Shown here piece by piece: positions 36,789-48,007 of a stretch of 60,000 nucleotides of DNA (position 1 is the first letter of the stretch; the number at the start of each line of letters is the position of its first letter). A program made the translations under genes and the position numbers. The DNA is from Owenia fusiformis (lineage: Eukaryota; Annelida; Polychaeta; Sabellida; Oweniidae): positions 23,649,759 to 23,709,758 of the forward strand of contig CAIIXF020000009.1 of assembly GCA_903813345.2 (NCBI GenBank). The letters are read 5' to 3'. The notes beneath the pieces are model-generated. The model was not told where the DNA came from. It did not search any database and was given only the letters and a program-made list of their open reading frames with translations.

Positions 36789-39700
36789 ATGAGGACCTTC
36801 ATTTTGCTGGCTTGTTTTGCCTTGCTTGGACACAGCATCGCAGAGGTGAGCTATTGTCCTTGTGATTTTGGCCAATTCTATTTATAATATGGACACACAT
36901 TACTGGCGACCAGGGTGTAGCTGATTTTAGAAGCATCAGAGATATGAAATAAAATAAACTGAGTATGTGCTTGACGGTCAGTGATCAGAAAGTTTTGTCA
37001 TCGAATCTCATAGATCGTAGATCAGAGGTACATTAATATGTATAGCCTAGAAAATAACTTAAAGTAGTATTTTGACGTGGAAACTAATAAACGATGTTTT
37101 GGATTTGTAAAGATATGTATTTTGTGATGTTCACAACCAAAAAATATTTTTCAGTTATACTTCTTTCACAACCTCTATCCATCTTCTTTTAAAGGTCACG
37201 TTTCTAATCATTATCTCCTAGGGACTCTAATTCAAGAATCCTTGCTATCTTATATACATGCATCTCATGGGCCGTGTAGATTGTTGTTGCATCTCACCTC
37301 CAAATTTTTATACTGTTAGGCACTATTAAACATACCGGTCGTTTGCCCTACCCAACCTACTAGCACTGATAATTTCAATTAATTTTAGATTTTTCAAAAT
37401 AGTATTTTATGTTTCAGGTATTAATGTAAATTCTAAAAAATATGTGAAATAATATCTTATCTCGACTTGGACCATGGATTCTGCATAATAAATACTGACA
37501 GAATCTTTGTTCTAGGTGCATACTTCGACTCGAAGATCAAGATGTTAAAAAAAATGTTCAACGTGTTCACTTGAAAAAATCTCACGTTGTGCTTATATTG
37601 GCCCCATGTCGTTTATATTTTCACATATCACTACACTTTCAACTTACAGTGCTCAGACTGATAAAATCGAAGCTAACTGTAAAACAAGTGTTTTGATTCT
37701 AAAATAGAAACACTTAAAAACAGGATTATATGTTTATATTATACCAGACGAAACGTCATGATTTGATATGTTCGTTACCTCACCAAAAATATGTTTAGTT
37801 TCAAAAGTGCCACGAGTGCTATCGTTTAGTATATCCTCTGGAAGTTCGTGGTTGGTTCGTTTAATTGCCGACCTACTTAGTACTTGTGAGATCATTGTTC
37901 TTTAAAACCACAAAGTCATTGCCCGATACTAGATTAGTACTTTACAACTTCTTCAACAATATTACATATATTTTGATCGCGGCCTTACCCCCAATATGAA
38001 AAATACTAAAATTGAAATGATTTTTTGGGTAAAAGCCATTGTGTCTTAATTGACATATTTTCTGGCATGTGTTGAACTATAATAAGTGACAATTTAGTGA
38101 TTTCTTTAAAATGAAAAAAAAATCTTAAGTAATCTGGATCCTACACTTTAAAAAGTATTGGTTTATGTTTTACAATATTTGAATACCAGGTTTTAGATAA
38201 TTTTATACTGATGATCACGATCATGATACCATATGTACGTCTGCGAGCGTCTGTATTGCAAAAGTGTGTTATGTTTTTACAGGCGCAAGGTTAAGATGTT
38301 CCCGTGTGTTCTCGTGTAAAGCGATTAACGTGAGAACAAATATAGAACATAACATTACCTTTGGGTTGAAGATGGGAATTGGTGATGGGTAACAGATATA
38401 TGTTGAGAGATCATCTCAATGCTTAACTCAATCGTGCGTTTCAGCAGCATATTTTCGAAGATTGATTTTATAGACTCACTAAAATTGATCAGTGTAGTTA
38501 ATATAGCCGAACCAAATGAGGTACAATCATTCAAAATTTGTCATGCTCTACGTATAGAGTCTAGTACACCATGCGAACATCACTGGCGGATCTGGGGGGA
38601 TAAGTGGGCCTTTGGGCATTACTGGGCGGTTTTAAGTCTTATTTTTTAATTTTAAGTCAAATTATCGAGAAACTGGGCCCTTAATTTTCAAAATTTGGGC
38701 CGCTCTGGGGTATTCGGGGCCAACAATTTTTTCCACGCAAGTTGACAAATATTTTTTCCAATCTTTTTTTAGACTAGAAATGTGCCATTGTTCGTTTCCA
38801 GATCCGCCCCTGGTACACGTGGGATAATTATCGACTTTTAATGACCTCATGGAGAGAAGGTTTGCCTTGAGACGCCCCCTGATCTCATATTAACCGAAAC
38901 ATATTAGAGTTCATTCTGTTTTGAGGAATAAATCAAATACTGAAGTAGACACTCAAATATATGTTCATGTTGTTTGCGCTGTTGATGAATTGGACCTTAC
39001 AATTTACACAACCAATAGTCTGATGTATGAACTCAACACTAGTCCAATCGCATGTAGATAAACGTTAAATGTAATAAATAAGCTCAAATGGAGTAACATC
39101 CCAATAGTTATAGCCACATCCCCACTGGCGGATCTGGAGGGCGGGGGGCGAAGAAAAAATTGGGCCTAAGAAAAAGGCCTTAAGGCCCCAATAAGTGGGC
39201 TTTTTGGGAAAAACTGGCCTCATTTTAAAAAAAAATTTCGGCCCACTTTTCTTTTTTAGAGCCCAAAACCTTTTTGACTAGAGTCCATTTCACTGCTTCA
39301 TTGCGTCAGTAGAACGGCAAAAATAAGAAATTGGGAGACCATTGTGCAATAATATATGGAAAAGTATATTCATAATGTACATGAATGACATTTGTATATT
39401 TCAGATTTTTTAGTTTTTCGTGCAATAAGCCTGTGTCGTCTTGTAATTTGAAGAATTTCAGCCATGTTAATCGTATTGAAAATAACATGGCAGAGAAGCA
39501 TCCAAATATAAGAGGTCACACACTTTATAAGCCAAACTAGAAGCAATCCAAGATATACAAATGTCATTCGTGTACAATAGGAATATATTTTCCCATATAT
39601 TATTGCAAAATGATATTTTGATTTCTTATTTTTTAGCTTTACTGACGCAATTAAACAGTGAAATGGACTCTAGAAAGGCCCCTACTCTGTTGATTCTCAG

Positions 39701-42700
39701 ATCCGCCCCCATGCATCCGTTTCGGGGCTAGAGGTCTGGTGGATCGGAGAATGGGGAGAGATCAGGATGTAGGATGATCTTTGAAGTTTCTATTTTGAGA
39801 TATACACGAATTTATCAGGATGAGCTCGATTAGATTATTTTTGATTTGGTATGTTCGCGTATATTTGGTTTGTAAAAGATTGCTAAGCGTCTGACTGTAT
39901 AGCTAGGTCATTCAAATAGTGTTGAGACAGTAGAAACTGTAACTTCTATCACAAAATATGATTGATGGATTCTCGTAGTGTAGTAACAAGCTTATTAGAG
40001 AACTGATACAGATAGACATAAAATTATAACCACCCAACAGCTAAGTCTCGTACATCAATGTCATGTCCCTCACCGAGGTTTCCACTTCAACGTAACACTG
40101 GAATAAATGTTGCCCATTTGTGTTATTTGGCCGTTGACCTAATTATGAAGTATTCCCTCACTAGAAATACTCTGCTAGATTTGCGAATTCAACTAACGGC
40201 TATCGGCTGATAATTTGGTTGCTATTTTATGACCTACAGTGAGCGGGTTTAACTCAATAACTGGCAACAATCGGAGAAAGAGTCGAAGGCAAATATACAA
40301 AGCCGGCTTTCAAAGCCGGCTTTTAAAGCCGGCTTCTACAGTACATCAGAAGCCGGCTTCTGGCGTCACCAAGAAGCCGGCTTTTAAAAACCGGCTTCGA
40401 ATGACTTGCAGAAGCCGGCTTCTGCAGTTACCAAGAAGCCAGTTTTAAAAGCCAGATTCTCTCTCTCAATCATTTTGTTGTGCATTATGCATCTTATTCT
40501 CGTATAATTAGCATGGAAATGAGAAAAAATGAAAATAAGTAAAATTGTAACATATTGCAAGATTTTTTCCAAAAAGTAATTTCAAACCAAAACTTTGGGG
40601 GAAATTTAATTCTAAGTAAAAATATCGATGAATTAAATCATGTTCGTTAATTGATAAAAACGCATCGCTCATTTTACAAAACTGGCTCCAACTTGGAGCC
40701 AGTTTGCAAATCAGCTCGCTCCATCTTACACAAGCTATGTAGGGGCAATCTAGCAACTGGGAATCACGGGATACTGTTTCATGATAATTGTTATGTGCAT
40801 TATGCATCTTATTCTCGTATAATTTGCATGAAAATGAGAAAAAACTGAAAAATACGTAAAATTATTACATATTTCAAGATTTTTTGGAAAAAGTCATTTC
40901 AAGCCAAAACTATGACAGTAAATTGAATTCTAAGCACAGATATCGATGAATAAGATCACATTCATTAAATCAGAATAGATTATGCATTGCATTTCCGTTT
41001 AATAAAAACGCACCACTCACTTTTCAAAACTGGCTCCAACAAATCAGCTCGCCCCATATGACAAATGCTATGTAGGTACAATCTGGTAACTGGGAATCAC
41101 GAAATACTATCTCACGATTATTTTTATGTGCATTATGCATGTTATTCTCGTATAATTTGCATGAAAATGAGAAAAAACTGAAAAATAAAATTGTAATATA
41201 TTTAAAGATTTTTTGCAAAAAGTCATTTAAAGCCAAAACTATGAGAGAAAAATCAATTCTAAGTAAAAATATCGATGAATTAGATCATGTTCACCAAATC
41301 AGAACAGATTATGCATTGCATTTCCGTTTAATAAAAACGCACCGCTCATTTTACAAAACTGGCTCCAACTTGGAGCCAGTTTACAAATCAGCTCGCTCCA
41401 TCTTACACAAGCTTGTGTGATCTAATTCATCCATATTTTTACTTAGAAATAAGTTTTCTCTCATAGTTTTGGCTTGAAATGACTTTTTGCAAAAAATCTT
41501 GAAATAAGTTACAATTTTACGTATTTTTCAGTTTTTTCTCATTTTCATGCAAATTATACGAGAATAAGATGCATAATGCACATAGAAATGATCGTGAGAC
41601 AGTATCCCGTGATTCCCAGTTGCTAGATTGTCCCTACATAGCTTGTGTAAGATGGAGCGAGCTGATTTGTAAACTGGCTCCAAGTTGGAGCCAGTTTTGA
41701 AAAATGAGCGGTGCGTTTTTATAAAACGGAAATGCAATGCATAATCTGTTCTGATTTAGTGAACATGATCTAATTCATCGATATTTTTACTTAGACTTCA
41801 ATTTTTTCTTATAGTTTTGACTTGAAATGACTTTTTGCAAACAATCTTAAATTTTTTGTTATAATTTTACATATTTTCATGCAGATTATACGAGAATAAG
41901 ATGCATAATCCACATCAAAATGATCGGGAGACAGTATCGTGATTCCCAGTGGCTAGATTGTCCGTTAATAGATTGTGTTTAATGGTGCGAGCTGATTTGA
42001 AAACTGGCTTCCAAATTGGAGCCAGTTTTGAAAAATGAGCGGTGCGTTTTTATTAAACAGAAATACAATGCATAATATTTTTGGAATTGATGAACGTGAT
42101 CAAATTCATCGATATCCATGCTTAGAATTCAATTTACCCGTATAGTTTTGCAAAAATATGACAATATAAACTATATTCAAAAGCCATCTTCTGCAGTACG
42201 TCAGTAAGTAAGAAGCCAGTTTTAAAAGCCGGCTTCTTGGTCACTCCAGAAGCTGGCTTCTATTGTCCTTCAGAAGCCGGCTTTTAAAAGCCGGCTTCTT
42301 GTTGACTGTAGAAGCCGGCTTCTGTAGTACGTAAGAAGCCAGTTTGTAAAAGCCGGCTTCTTGGTGACTCCAGAAGCCGGCTTCTGTTGTCCTTTAGAAG
42401 CCGGCTTTTAAAAGCCGGCTTCTTGGTGACTCCAGAAGCCGGCTTCTATAGTACGTAAGAAGCCAGTTTGTAAAAGCTGTTTTTGCCTTCGAGTGCTTCT
42501 GAACAATCGAGATGTACGGAAAGTACTGTTCGTTTTTAAGTGAGTTGGCTATAAAATAGCGGTCAACCGACAGCCGGCTGTTGAATTCGCCATTGCTTGC
42601 TTTAATTGTTATAAATTCTGTTATCCGTAGTGCCCAAACACAAATTAGAGTGTAAATATTTGAGAAGCCGAGACAAATTTATTTCGATCTGCACGGATAA

Positions 42701-45700
42701 ACATAGAAATAAAAGCTATGAACGTTCTATGAATCCCAATTGTCCCCAATGAATTTGGCAAATCATGTAGATGTTTGTAAATTGTGTTCCACCAGGAGGA
42801 CCATGTTGTTCGAGTTCCTAGCATTTCAGGTCATAAGTCCTATTATTCACAGCTTGAAACAGTTGCGGATTTTAAAATCATGACCACCTCATAAAATATG
42901 CACAGTACTTGAATGGGGTTAGTACACCCCCTTTATAAAGTTTAGCGTTAAGATATCTCTCCCATTGGATCATGCGTTAAAGCCTGTACGTGAAGTTCTC
43001 AAACACCCATCAATTATGACGTCATAAATGCCCAACTTAGAAACAAGATTTAACATGCTATTTAATGAGAGACAATGTTGCCGAAATTTTGGAAGGAGTG
43101 TCGGCCTATAAGAAATGTGAAAGCATTACATTAAATTGAATAAGGTGTTCAATGAGGGTTCTTGAACAATTCTTGACAAATTTTAATGTTTTTCAGGATG
43201 CTGTAGAAAACAAGGTAGACGCGGCAGTTGAAGAGGTGACGTATTTGTTGTCGTTATAACTAAGTAGAATTACAAGAACTATAGTAAATGTATTTCAGTA
43301 GAGTAGGAGAACGACCCATAATTTATTTATTCCAATGCCGCCCAAAATCTGGAATATGGGAATCTTCATTTATCTTTGTTAAGATAACTTTTTTTATATC
43401 CAACTAGCCCCCCCCCCCCCAGCAGTCTGCTCTTAGTAGTATTACCTGTAAAAATATTACACTCCCTTGCCCAAATAATAAATCACTCACAGACGTGTAT
43501 TGATTGCACGAACACAACATACTGTAGACAACAACACAACACGGTGAACAAATATTCTCAGAATTTATTAAAGATGCTTAGCCTCAGTATGATAACTCTG
43601 CGTGCGATCATAACATGCAGAGTGTCTAAACACTTCTAGAATAACACACAATCTTTTTTTCAGGAGGATGAGAAATACAATCCTAAAACTGGTAAGTCAA
43701 ATGTGAACATAAGTGAAAAAATCCACATCGCATGCAGTGATTTTAACAGGTGTTGCGTCTTAGAAAAACAAAATATAATTCGAACAATGATGCCAGTCTA
43801 ATGCACAGACACATTTTAACCATTGTTTATTTAATTTACCATTGCTTATTTAATAATTTCTGAGCTCGCTGTCTGTTGAACTATATAGTTTTCAGGGGAT
43901 TCCAACAGAGATATATGTCTAAGACAGAAAATGAGTCACTGAAAATCCGATTACTATATTTTGCTAATTGCTTGTACTTTGCACAAAATGGCCAAGGTCA
44001 TTTTGAAATATTTGTCGGTGGATATGTCAAAGGTTGTATGTTATTTTAGATCCCTGTTACTCCAAGGAATGTCCTATTGGCAAGGAGTGTGTGATCAACA
44101 AAGAAGGGAAAGGACATTGTGCGTGTATGGAGGAGTGCCCAGAAGAGACATCAGAGAGAGCAAAAGTGAGGAAGTGGCATAAGCCGTAATAATTATACTC
44201 AGTGCCACCTATCGTCGCTTCAGATTTTAGAATGGTGGACCAAATACAACTTAATCAATCAGTAGTAGCCAAGTTTGAGATAATTATTATATTCTGTCGT
44301 TATCAGCATTATATTCCTTCGTTATGTAAACTATTATTTTGAAAAATGGTTTAAAGTTTTATTTCATGGCTTATTGTCATTATGTGCCTTTCCGCCTGAT
44401 TCTAGGTATGCAGTACATCAAATATCACCTTTGACAGCGAGTGTGAGATGCACAGACAAAAATGCTTGTGTCACCACAAGAAGGATCTCTGCGTAGATGA
44501 AAAATACAAACATGTGAAACTAAACTATTATGGACCATGTAAAGGTAAACATTGGAAAGGTTTAGGAATTAATGTGGCGTTGCGAATGCCACTACATTAA
44601 CAAATCTAAAATTTAGCACGGTAATCTAGTTTGTTTATACCTCATATTCAACCTGCTATAGGTAGTTTGCATTTCCATAAGTTTATTGGCACGAACCCTC
44701 CATTTTAACGAAATTGCTGCAAACATATGTGAGATTGATCCAACTGGGATGTCAGTGAGAGAATTTCTTGAGTCGAGTAACATACACGAAGCTGACTTTA
44801 ATTCTTGTTATAAGCTAGAGACATCTATACTCAATACATGTATGAAATATTGCTTCACTGTTCTCTTGCCTCCAAAATTATGATTACTCGTGTGAATACG
44901 CATGATACAGTACGAAAAATGCCCTTTAAGGCTCTAAAATGGAGAGTATATAATTCAACTGCATTCATCAATCATGTTTGATAATTCTAGAGCAAGACGA
45001 ATGCACAGAAGAACAAATGGCAGACTTTCCACTGAGGATGCGTGATTGGTTAGTTCTCGTCATGAAGAATTTGGTAAGCCCAACATACCATGCGTAAAAT
45101 AGAATGTTACGTCCATTGTACACTCAGAACATTCAACTTAAGATTCATGAATCTAGCCTGAATACTCTAAAATTAGACACGAGCTTTTGCAGAAATCAAG
45201 CCAGAATTTATTTTCACTCGACTCAGCATGTTTTATGTTCATTTTTAATTGGCTCATGCTTTAGGCTGATCGAGGAGATCTGCCCGAAAAAACCAAAAAG
45301 CTGACCGATGAAAACGAGAAACACACAAAGAAATGGGTCCTTCCCGTTATATGGAAGTTCTGTGATCTTGATCTCGGTTTTGACAGGTAGGTTATGAACC
45401 AGTGACATTTAGTGCGTATTATAGTAGTTTTTTTACCTGACTTTTACTGTTTTAAAGGAAACGAAACGTGTTCAAATGTATGAGGTACGATTAACTTCTC
45501 TTAGTGTAAGTTATTTGCCCAACCCCAGTCTCAACAAAGGCTTTTTGCAGCTGTTCCTATCTTGAAATTGTCTTTGTTTTAGGCATTTGACTCATTGAAT
45601 CATTCCTTGATCCTTTACACTAATTCATGCATGCTGTCTCTCCGTTTAAGGCACTTGACATACAGAGATCTCTTACCATTGAGCGCCCCATTGAAGACTC

Positions 45701-46347
45701 TTGAGCATTGTACAGGCCCCTTCTTAGGTCTCTGTGATAGCGACGACGATGGGGAAATCACTTTGAAGGAATGGGGACATTGTCTAGGACTTGAAGACGG
45801 TAATTTATCAGTGCACATCGTATTTTTTTATTTATGCTATATCATTCCATCCTAGTTTTTACCAGTTCTTTGGAGACATTCCTTAAAATATTCACATACC
45901 AATCCCAATAACAGAACGCTTACTGTGAAGGTTATAATTCAAAATCGGGTCAAGTTAATAGAGAGGTTACGGAAGCAATGTTTGGAATGGAATGGAAAAT
46001 ATCCGTCGCCAACATGTGAAATCGGTTTCGATAATTGGAGTTGAAAAAAGTTATGACAATTTTTCTCCTTTTCAAGGAGGTTTAGACCCTAAGGCTCTTT
46101 TATTCTTGTATAGTCAGAGGTGTATTTGGTGTCCATGGAAAGTAAAATCATTTGAGCATGTGTTATATAGTATCCCCGTGAAGTATTGATGTGAAACATT
46201 ATTTCCCAAGGACAGAGTCACCGTATTTCATAAGATGTTTCATTGCGTAGTAATGTAAACAAAACGACAAATACGGAATGACATTAACTCCACCGTGTTT
46301 ATTTTTCAGATGAAATTGCTGATAAATGTGATGAGATTCTCAATTAA
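36789..46347 (+). CDS. SPARC: SPARC (osteonectin/BM-40), nine coding exons
   Basis: Exons: 36789-36845, 43197-43235, 43664-43691, 44050-44165, 44406-44544, 44991-45073, 45265-45386, 45651-45799, 46310-46347. All are GT-AG with matching phases (771 nt, 256 aa). Residues 1-18 are a signal peptide. A short acidic segment follows. The follistatin-like module starts DPCYSKECPIGKEC; its Kazal part is VCSTSNITFDSEC ... YYGPCK with an NIT glycosylation site where vertebrate SPARC is also glycosylated. The extracellular calcium domain has DFPLRMRDWL, VLPVIWKFCDLDLGFDRHLT (first, variant EF-hand) and DSDDDGEITLKEW (canonical second EF-hand). It binds collagen and calcium in the matrix. It is shorter than human SPARC mainly because the N-terminal acidic domain is only about 22 residues. 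The tail ADKCDEILN ends the reading frame. Confidence 0.95.
36846..38580. other. SPARC intron, first part
   Basis: AT-rich, no exon or repeat recognised. The whole intron runs from 36846 to 43196 and is 6.35 kb. Confidence 0.5.
38581..38812. mobile_element. CACTGGCGGATC-ended MITE (copy A)
   Basis: Left end CACTGGCGGATCTGG; right end CCAGATCCGCCCCTG inverted to it. Size 232 bp. GTACAC occurs just outside on both sides but not at matching distance, so the duplication is unresolved. End type resembles hAT MITEs. Confidence 0.55.
39123..39711. mobile_element. CACTGGCGGATC-ended MITE (copy B) with nested foldback
   Basis: Same termini as copy A (CACTGGCGGATCTGG ... CAGATCCGCCCCC). It is longer because of a 396-bp near-perfect inverted repeat at 39278-39673, beginning CTAGAGTCCATTTCACTG and ending with its reverse complement. 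Confidence 0.55.
40183..42590. mobile_element. 2.4 kb inverted-repeat element built of AAGCCGGCTT palindromes
   Basis: Outer ends GCGAATTCAAC and GTTGAATTCGC are inverted, with further matches inward (CTATTTTAT, CGAAGGCAAA). Next, on each side, is an array of AAGCCGGCTT palindromes spaced by short linkers (40300-40460, at least 6 units; 42180-42480, at least 10). The core has roughly 315-330-bp tandem units (GTGCATTATGCAT at 40480, 40793, 41125) that switch to the opposite strand (GATGCATAATGCACAT at 41567, 41899). The switch is near ACACAAGCTTGTGT (41405-41418). Units also hold ACTGGCTCCAA-C-TTGGAGCCAGT hairpins. Open frames here repeat between units and are not protein-like. Located in the first coding-region intron of SPARC. 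Confidence 0.7.
42591..43196. other. SPARC intron, last part
   Basis: No exon or repeat recognised before the acceptor TTTTTCAG at 43196. A C tract lies further on at 43410-43419, in the next intron. Confidence 0.5.
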
Positions 46348-47160
46348 ATCAAAACCCTACAAGGACAGCACAGAAAAAACGTCAGTAGTAAAACCTACAT
46401 GAAGGAGTTCCAACAATATGCAATATATTTCACTTAGACTTTTTATCAGAAGAGATACTGTGATAGTTATCTTCCTCATATATGTAGATCACATTGTGAT
46501 CTAAATTTTGCATTTAACATTGCATTTAATTCAACGTTGCATTTTAAAACGTATTCAAGTATGTAGAACTTACTACAAAATACATTATAGGACTAGTCAT
46601 TTGCCGTTTTCACATCTCTGCTAATTGATTAAGAAGTTTTTTGTGATACATACGAAATAGCTGCTTTTATATTGCAAGAAATAGAATGACTCAAATGAAA
46701 TCAAATCAATCAAGAAGAACATGTAGATTACCAGGCAAGAGTAATGTAGAGTGTATGTTATGCAATACATAATTACATGTCACACGAAATATGTCATTGT
46801 CACAAATTTGATTATATTTGGGCCCATCATTTTGTAATTTCCAATGCCCAATATGACAACCAGGATTGAAACAATGTTTTCTGATGTTTCCAACACAAGT
46901 GTCAGCCATTTATTAATGGCGGGAAATTCAAATCTTTACAAAATATATATTTCAAATATATGAAATTCTATCTTCAATTGTCATAAGTTGTTTCAACTTT
47001 GTAATTTCATACATGCTGTCATATGTGTTTTCTCAGGTTTACGACCTTTAAGCTTTTATTTAGAATACTTTATTTTGGCTATCAGTTGGAGCAAAACTAT
47101 ATTTCCCATATACTAGTATTAAAGCGAGGGACCAAAGGGGCATATTGATTCCATTTCCTG
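46348..47160. other. SPARC 3' flank
   Basis: The 3' UTR must lie here, but no canonical AATAAA was found on the plus strand. No other gene is seen. Confidence 0.4.
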
Positions 47161-47167
47161 TCTCTTA

Positions 47168-47810
47168 GTGAAAAATAAGCTGGCACCCTGGTCATTTCTT
47201 TTTAAATTATATAAAGGACATATTCATCTTTACTCGTCCTTTTTGCCTATCAGTGAAAATAAGCTGGCATCCAGGCCCTTTCTCTATGAATTATATAAAG
47301 GACATATACAATGGGAGCCAAAAAGGTAACCCAAACAAATCTTCATAACTCAGTCGTCCAGTATGGGTTTAAAAGTCATATTTGGCACAATGGAGCCTTG
47401 TGCTATTTTCTATCATTTTCTGTTACGTTTCATTAGTCTATAATGATCACGATTTTATGGGCATTTTACAAAACATTTTACACCATTCGGAATAGACCAA
47501 TGAAACAATGAAATGGCCAATGGAACAATGAAAGAACATTGAACACAGTTCGATTGCGCCAAATATGACTTTAAAACTGGAGTTATTAAGATTTGATTGG
47601 TTTACCTTTTTGGCTCACCCTGTATATCTTTACTCATTCTTTTTGTCATTGACACGGTGTTGAGCGAAAATAAGCCGACACCCAGGCCCTTGCTTTATGA
47701 ATTATATAAATGACATTGATATCTTTACTAATCGTTTTTGTTTATTCGTGAAAAATAAGCTGGCACCCAAACTCTTTTTATGAATTGGATACAATAGTAT
47801 TTTTAGTTGC
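47168..47810. repeat. Four-copy tandem repeat, about 85-110 bp units
   Basis: Units begin AAAATAAGCTGGCACCCAGG and contain ATGAATTATATAAAGGACAT and CTTTACTCGTCCTTTTTG; starts lie near 47172, 47256, 47668 and 47751. The second unit is split by a MITE at 47307-47624. Confidence 0.75.
47307..47624. mobile_element. 318-bp TA-flanked MITE inside the tandem repeat
   Basis: The left end TACAATGGGAGCCAAAAAGG and the right end, read inverted, TACAGGGTGAGCCAAAAAGG are Tc1/mariner-like termini. TA flanks both sides (47305-47306, 47625-47626). Inner arms (AAAGTCATATTTGGC) also pair. Removing it joins the two halves of the surrounding tandem unit. Confidence 0.75.
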
Positions 47811-48007
47811 CAGTTTGGATTGAGCGGCCAAATTGTCAGTTCAGTCTCATATTCAAAAAGCTTACAATACTTTATAGATGATCCATTAATTTAATTATTT
47901 TCAATAAAATATTCACGTGGGCTATGTAATCATGGGGCCTTTTTACTAAACGGTGTCGTTGTTGCATACTGGCTAGACAGTGAGTTCATATATATAAGTC
48001 CACAACT

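Noticed and set aside
38573-38820. GTACAC as target-site duplication of MITE copy A
   Set aside because: The left occurrence is 8-9 bases away from the inverted end while the right one abuts it, so it does not fit a duplication.
39306-39567. Two overlapping minus-strand frames
   Set aside because: They run through a foldback repeat and have no recognisable protein features.
40239-41737. Several 65-99 codon frames in the AAGCCGGCTT element
   Set aside because: The frames recur because the DNA units recur, on both strands; composition follows the satellite, not a protein.
40300-42480. CRISPR-like array
   Set aside because: The repeats are palindromic 10-mers with irregular, similar linkers in an animal intron, with no cas genes.
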